From Acidimicrobiaceae bacterium (GTDB lineage Bacteria > Actinomycetota > Acidimicrobiia > Acidimicrobiales > Ilumatobacteraceae), in NCBI GenBank assembly GCA_006515795.1, contig VFMC01000101.1, positions 1-10,480 on the forward strand: 10,480 bases of DNA, in the 5' to 3' direction. Positions 7,201-10,480 of the stretch are shown in pieces; the first letter of the stretch is position 1; each line of letters opens with the position of its first letter. The notes under the pieces are model-generated. The model was not told where the DNA came from and did not search any database. It saw only the letters and a list, made by a program, of their open reading frames with translations. Made by a program: the position numbers and the translations under genes.

Positions 7201-8625
7201 ATGACGACACACCCGAACCCGTCACCCGATCCGGCCACGCTGGGGGAGCTGAAGGCGTCGGGTTGGAAGTCGATGCCGGTGAAGGAGGAGATCCGCCGCA
7301 ACGCCGTGGCTCGCATCGCTGCCGGCGAACCGCTGTTCGATGGTGTGATGGGTTACGAGCACACGGTGATGCCGCAGCTCGAGAACGCGCTGCTCGCCGG
7401 TCACGACGTGATCTTCCTGGGCGAGCGCGGCCAGGCGAAGACCCGCATGATCCGGTCGCTCACCGGGCTCCTCGACGAGTGGATCCCGATCATCGCCGGC
7501 AGCGAGATCAACGACGATCCCTACGCGCCCGTCAGCCGCCATGCCCGCGACCTCGTGGCGGCCGAAGGTGACGACACGCGGATCGCGTGGGTGCACCGCG
7601 ACTCGCGTTTCGGCGAGAAGCTGGCCACCCCCGACACGTCGATCGCCGATCTCATCGGCGAGGTCGACCCGATCCGGGTGGCCGAGGGCCGCTACCTGAG
7701 CGACGAGCTCACCTTGCACTACGGCCTGGTGCCCCGCACCAATCGCGGTATCTTCGCGATCAACGAGTTGCCCGATCTGGCCGAGCGCATCCAGGTCGGC
7801 CTGCTCAACGTGCTCGAAGAGCGCGACGTGCAGGTGCGCGGCTACAAGATCCGGCTGCCGCTCGACGTGATGCTGGTGGCCAGCGCCAACCCCGAGGACT
7901 ACACGAACCGGGGTCGGATCATCACTCCCCTGAAGGATCGCTTCGGCAGCCAGATCCGCACGCACTACCCGCTCGATGTCGACACCGAGGTTGCGATCAT
8001 GCGCCAGGAGGCTCGCCCCGGGTCGGTGGGCGACGTGCACGTCGCGGTGCCCGACTACATCGAGCGCGTCGTCGCCACGTTTTCGCAGATGGCCCGGGCG
8101 AGCAACCAGGTGAACCAACGCAGTGGTGTCAGCGTGCGGCTGTCGGTCAGCAACATCGAGGTGCTCGGCGCCAACGCCTTGCGCCGGGGCCTGCGGGCCG
8201 GCGAGCGCAACGTCGTGCCGCGGGTGTGCGATCTCGACGCACTCGCGGCCTCTTCGACCGGCAAGATCGAGATCGAGTCGCTCGACGAGGGTCGCGACGG
8301 CCTCATCCTCGAGAACCTCGTCAAGGCCGCTGTGCTCGCCGTGTACAAGGAACGGGTGTCACCCGATCAGGTGCGCGACGTTATCGCCGCGTTCGACGAG
8401 GGCATCGTCGTGCACACCGGAGAGGACATCGCCTCGATCGAGGAGGCGAAGCTGATCGAGCAACTGCCGGCGATGCGCACTGCCGTGCTCGCGCTCACCA
8501 AGGGTGACGAATCGCCGGCCGCCGTGGCGGCGGCCATCGAGTTCGTGCTCGAGGGACTGCACCTGTCGAAGCGGCTCAACAAGGATTCGTCGGCCATCGG
8601 GGCCACCTACCGCAGCCGGAGCTGA
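7201..8625 (+). CDS. MoxR/magnesium-chelatase-like AAA+ ATPase (Rv0958-like)
   Basis: This AAA+ ATPase is of the kind that works with VWA-domain proteins in chaperone-like or metal-insertion complexes; its client is unknown. The 474-residue protein has Walker A GERGQAKT at 74-81, a Walker B-like strand GIFAINELPDL near 183-193 with Asn in place of the usual first Asp, sensor 1 LVASANPED near 225-233, and a conserved PLKDRFGSQIRTHYP segment (243-257) likely to hold an arginine finger. A C-terminal helical lid follows. There is no signal peptide, so it is cytosolic. Length and motifs resemble mycobacterial Rv0958, often annotated as magnesium chelatase, though nothing here suggests tetrapyrrole synthesis. 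The usual adjacent VWA partner starts only at 10167, after two opposite-strand genes. Its 3' end overlaps the convergent GH1-like gene by 19 bp. Confidence 0.9.
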   Translation: MTTHPNPSPDPATLGELKASGWKSMPVKEEIRRNAVARIAAGEPLFDGVMGYEHTVMPQLENALLAGHDVIFLGERGQAKTRMIRSLTGLLDEWIPIIAGSEINDDPYAPVSRHARDLVAAEGDDTRIAWVHRDSRFGEKLATPDTSIADLIGEVDPIRVAEGRYLSDELTLHYGLVPRTNRGIFAINELPDLAERIQVGLLNVLEERDVQVRGYKIRLPLDVMLVASANPEDYTNRGRIITPLKDRFGSQIRTHYPLDVDTEVAIMRQEARPGSVGDVHVAVPDYIERVVATFSQMARASNQVNQRSGVSVRLSVSNIEVLGANALRRGLRAGERNVVPRVCDLDALAASSTGKIEIESLDEGRDGLILENLVKAAVLAVYKERVSPDQVRDVIAAFDEGIVVHTGEDIASIEEAKLIEQLPAMRTAVLALTKGDESPAAVAAAIEFVLEGLHLSKRLNKDSSAIGATYRSRS

Positions 8626-9503
8626 GCGGCGAGATCTGTTGTCGTGAAGCCGACGATCGGCAGCGTTGCGGTGAGTCGTCGGGCATCGGACATCACCTCG
8701 CCCAGCGCCTCCGCACGAGCGTCGACGTCGACGCCACGGGGACGGAAGGTGATCGCCAGCGGCCGATCTGGTCCCTGCTCGGCAGTCCGTTGCACCAGTG
8801 CCTCGAGGTCGAGCCCGGCGCCGCCGCTCGTGGCGATGCCCAGCACGTCGCACGAGCCGGCCAGGTCGGCCAGCTCGCGATCGGCCCGGCCGGGGATCGT
8901 GATCGAGCCATCGCGCAAGGCCCGGAGCCAGGTGTGCCAGCGCAGGTGGTCGTCGCGCCGAGCGGCCTCGGCGGCCTCTACGTCGTCGCCGGGGATCGCG
9001 ATGGTGCGAACGTCGAGCGATGTGGCGATCGGCGACGGGCCGTGCAAGATCCGCCATGCATCACGCCATGCCACCAGCAGTGTGTCGACGACCTCGCCGT
9101 GGCGGCGCGGGTCGAGCGGCACGAGCCGCTCGGCGATCGCGAACGGTGCCTCAATAGGGATCCAGCCGTCGACGTCGTCACCGAACGCGGTGCTCGCCGC
9201 CTCCACCCACCGTGGCCACCAGTGGCCCGCGTGGCGCGCGTCGGTGAACCCTCCGTCGTTCTCGAACCACCTGGGCACATCGGGTGACAACAGGCAGATC
9301 CACACGTCGATGCCCGAGCCGCGAAGCAGCTGCGCGGCGCTCCGGATCGCCTCGACGACTCCACCGTCGACGATGCCCGGCCGTGGCTGCGCGGCTGCCC
9401 ACGACAGGGTGATGCGTACGTGATCGAGCGCCAGCTCGCGGGCGGCCTCGATGTCGTCGGCGAGCGCTTCGGGGAGCGCCCCGATAGTCGCGCCGACCTT
9501 CAC
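8607..9503 (-). CDS. Short GH1-like TIM-barrel protein, probably without glycosidase activity
   Basis: I recognise a glycoside hydrolase family 1 pattern but not a named protein. In the 298 residues, HVRITLSWAAAQPRPG (28-43) matches the GH1 strand with a central SW, SGIDVWICLLSPDVPRWFENDGGF (63-86) matches the region usually ending in a GGW-like motif, and WIPIEAP (114-120) aligns with the acid/base motif W-x-x-NEP. PLAITFRPRG (248-257) aligns with PL-x-ITENG, the nucleophile motif. Neither catalytic Glu is in its usual place, and the chain is about 100-150 residues shorter than active GH1 enzymes. It could be a sugar-binding or scaffold pseudoenzyme, or a diverged enzyme. There is no signal peptide. 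GTG at 9503 starts 4 nt after the cyclase stop, so the two genes are probably co-transcribed, with the cyclase first. Confidence 0.7.
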   Translation of the reverse strand: MKVGATIGALPEALADDIEAARELALDHVRITLSWAAAQPRPGIVDGGVVEAIRSAAQLLRGSGIDVWICLLSPDVPRWFENDGGFTDARHAGHWWPRWVEAASTAFGDDVDGWIPIEAPFAIAERLVPLDPRRHGEVVDTLLVAWRDAWRILHGPSPIATSLDVRTIAIPGDDVEAAEAARRDDHLRWHTWLRALRDGSITIPGRADRELADLAGSCDVLGIATSGGAGLDLEALVQRTAEQGPDRPLAITFRPRGVDVDARAEALGEVMSDARRLTATLPIVGFTTTDLAAQLRLR

Positions 9504-9507
9504 GGGC

Positions 9508-10056
9508 TCACCCGAACGGCGTTCGGGTCCAGAGCTCGCCGGTGTCGTTGATCGACTGCGACACGGGGTGGCCGCCGAGCTCGAGCACGTCGATCGAGCC
9601 CGGGAACCCGCGCAGCTCGACCTCGCCGTACTGCGTTGCCGTGACCCCCTCCGGCAGGCGCTCCAGCTGCATCGTGGGCAGCAGCACCTCGAACGGACCG
9701 GCTACGTCGCACAGGCGTGACGCCATGTTCACAGCCGAGCCGATGTAGTCGTCGCCCTCGAACAGCAAGGCGTATCCGGTGGCGATGCCGATGCGCAACG
9801 AGAGCGGTGCGCAGACGTCGGTCGATCGATCTTCGAGATCGAGTGCGAACGAGATCGCGTTGGTCTGATCGACGCTCACGAGCATGCACCCATCGCCGAG
9901 CCACTTGGCGATGCGAACCCCGCGCTCGCTGGCGATCTCGCGCACGAGCGAGCGAAACGCGCTGAGGATGCGCCCGGCGGCGTCGTCGCCGAAGGCTGCG
10001 GTGTAGTTGGTGAACCCGGAAAGGTCCACGAAAACGAAGGTACGGGGGACGCGCAT
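9508..10056 (-). CDS. Stand-alone class III adenylate/guanylate cyclase
   Basis: The predicted reaction makes cAMP (or cGMP) from ATP (or GTP). The 182-residue protein is essentially only the cyclase homology domain. Metal-binding aspartates are D11 in FVDLSGFT and D55 in KWLGDG. K51 is the expected purine-selecting lysine, and D103 in DYIGSAVNMASR is the second substrate-selecting position, favouring ATP. N110 and R114 are the transition-state Asn and Arg. All residues needed for a homodimer with two active sites are present. No sensor, HAMP or membrane segment is seen, so input would have to come from elsewhere; the unassigned tail after about residue 150 is short. ATG at 10056 begins MRVPRTFVFVD. 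It is first in a two-gene unit with the GH1-like gene and diverges from the VWA gene. Confidence 0.88.
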   Translation of the reverse strand: MRVPRTFVFVDLSGFTNYTAAFGDDAAGRILSAFRSLVREIASERGVRIAKWLGDGCMLVSVDQTNAISFALDLEDRSTDVCAPLSLRIGIATGYALLFEGDDYIGSAVNMASRLCDVAGPFEVLLPTMQLERLPEGVTATQYGEVELRGFPGSIDVLELGGHPVSQSINDTGELWTRTPFG

Positions 10057-10066
10057 GACGTTGTCC

Positions 10067-10072
10067 AGGGTA
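10067..10072 (-). promoter_or_regulatory. Candidate -10 box for the cyclase gene
   Basis: TACCCT on the minus strand lies 10 nt before the cyclase ATG, which would give a leader of only about 3-4 nt. The spacing differs from the 6 nt seen at three other genes here, and no ribosome site is evident, so this call is weaker. Confidence 0.3.
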
Positions 10073-10154
10073 TCCCAGCGGTAGAGATCGAGGCCGGTGC
10101 CTCCATCGTTGCGAGAGATGCATCGGCACGCGGATGAGATGACACGAGCGGAAC

Positions 10155-10160
10155 TAGGGT
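10155..10160 (+). promoter_or_regulatory. Candidate -10 box of a leaderless promoter for the VWA gene
   Basis: TAGGGT is followed by 6 nt (TTCACC) and ATG at 10167, the same hexamer and spacing as at the AAA+ ATPase gene. The intergenic stretch 10057-10166 (110 bp) also carries the divergent cyclase promoter and nothing else I can recognise. Confidence 0.45.
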
Positions 10161-10166
10161 TTCACC

Positions 10167-10480
10167 ATGGCAGCTCGATTCGCGTACTCGCGCTGGGATG
10201 GCACCCAGAAGGGGTTCGACTTCGACGCCGACGTCCTCTTCGACCAACTCAACGACGACCTGCTGTATCACGGCGACATCAACAGCGCGCTGCGACGGCT
10301 GATGCAGCAGGGCATGACCGATCGCAACGGCGAGCGCATCCAGGGTCTGCGGGAGCTCTTGGACAAGCTGCGCCAGGAACGTGAGGATCGGCTCGACCGG
10401 TTCGACCTCGGTGGGGTCTACCAGGAGATCGCCGACGAGCTGAACGACATCGTCGACGAGGAACGCCACTCGATCCACAA
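10167..10480 (+). CDS. VWA-domain protein (Rv0959-like), N-terminal part, partial
   Basis: Only the first 104 residues are inside the window. They begin MAARFAYSRWDGTQKGFDFD and include LNDDLLYHGDINSALRRLMQQGM, GERIQGLRELLDKLRQERED (charged and helical) and FDLGGVYQEIADELNDIVDEE. This N-terminal pattern is typical of actinobacterial VWA proteins encoded beside Rv0958-like AAA+ ATPases. The VWA fold with its metal-binding MIDAS motif would lie beyond the right edge, so it is inferred rather than seen. There is no signal peptide or membrane segment, so a cytosolic partner of the AAA+ ATPase at 7201 is likely. ATG at 10167 follows TAGGGT by 6 nt. Confidence 0.72.
   Translation, partial: MAARFAYSRWDGTQKGFDFDADVLFDQLNDDLLYHGDINSALRRLMQQGMTDRNGERIQGLRELLDKLRQEREDRLDRFDLGGVYQEIADELNDIVDEERHSIH

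Noticed and set aside
5105..7204. A nearly 700-codon open frame on the plus strand opposite the GH2 gene
   Set aside because: It mirrors the GH2 gene, as is common in GC-rich DNA, and its translation is Arg/Gly/Asp/Val-rich with no recognisable domain. GH2 motifs on the other strand are unmistakable.
7124..7225. Longer GH2 start at 7225
   Set aside because: It would overlap the divergent AAA+ gene by 25 bp and the added residues do not look like a GH2 N-terminus or a signal peptide.
7201..8625. Reading the AAA+ gene as a chlorophyll/cobalamin chelatase subunit
   Set aside because: No other tetrapyrrole genes are nearby, and the Rv0958-like group is commonly labelled this way only by distant similarity.

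Overview
The window is GC-rich, densely packed bacterial DNA. Its gene content suggests an actinomycete in the broad sense (Actinomycetota, possibly Acidimicrobiia such as Ilumatobacter relatives). The clues are a three-subunit menaquinone-type succinate dehydrogenase of the mycobacterial Sdh1 kind, a MoxR-like AAA ATPase and VWA protein like mycobacterial Rv0958/Rv0959, a proton-pumping pyrophosphatase, GTG starts, and TANNNT promoters placed directly in front of start codons. The taxonomic call is inference; no rRNA or other marker gene is present.

Left part (1-5022): an energy-metabolism block. The 5' two thirds of hppA (membrane pyrophosphatase) runs leftward out of the window. A 184-bp divergent promoter region separates it from sdhC-sdhA-sdhB, a tight rightward operon with clear Shine-Dalgarno sites and a 4-base sdhA/sdhB overlap. 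SDH passes electrons from succinate to quinone, and HppA uses pyrophosphate to pump protons, so both feed membrane energetics. The striking point is that sdhB appears to lack about 35-40 internal residues, including the fourth cysteine of the [2Fe-2S] cluster, while the reading frame stays open.

Middle part (5057-8625): after a small hairpin comes a leftward family 2 glycoside hydrolase with an intact nucleophile motif but an altered acid/base motif. Divergent from it is a MoxR/Mg-chelatase-like AAA+ ATPase.

Right part (8607-10480): a two-gene leftward unit encodes a stand-alone class III nucleotide cyclase with all key residues and a short GH1-like TIM-barrel protein without recognisable catalytic glutamates. 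This unit sits between the AAA+ ATPase gene and the start of its usual partner, a VWA-domain protein gene that runs off the right edge. The GH2, AAA+ and VWA genes each have TANNNT exactly 6 nt before ATG, which looks like leaderless transcription; the hppA and sdh genes instead have Shine-Dalgarno leaders.

No tRNA, rRNA, CRISPR array, insertion sequence or phage gene was seen. The only non-coding gaps are short (all under 200 bp). Apart from the sdhB lesion most of the window is ordinary core metabolism. The cyclase/pseudo-GH1 unit inside the AAA+/VWA locus is the best candidate for something undescribed.
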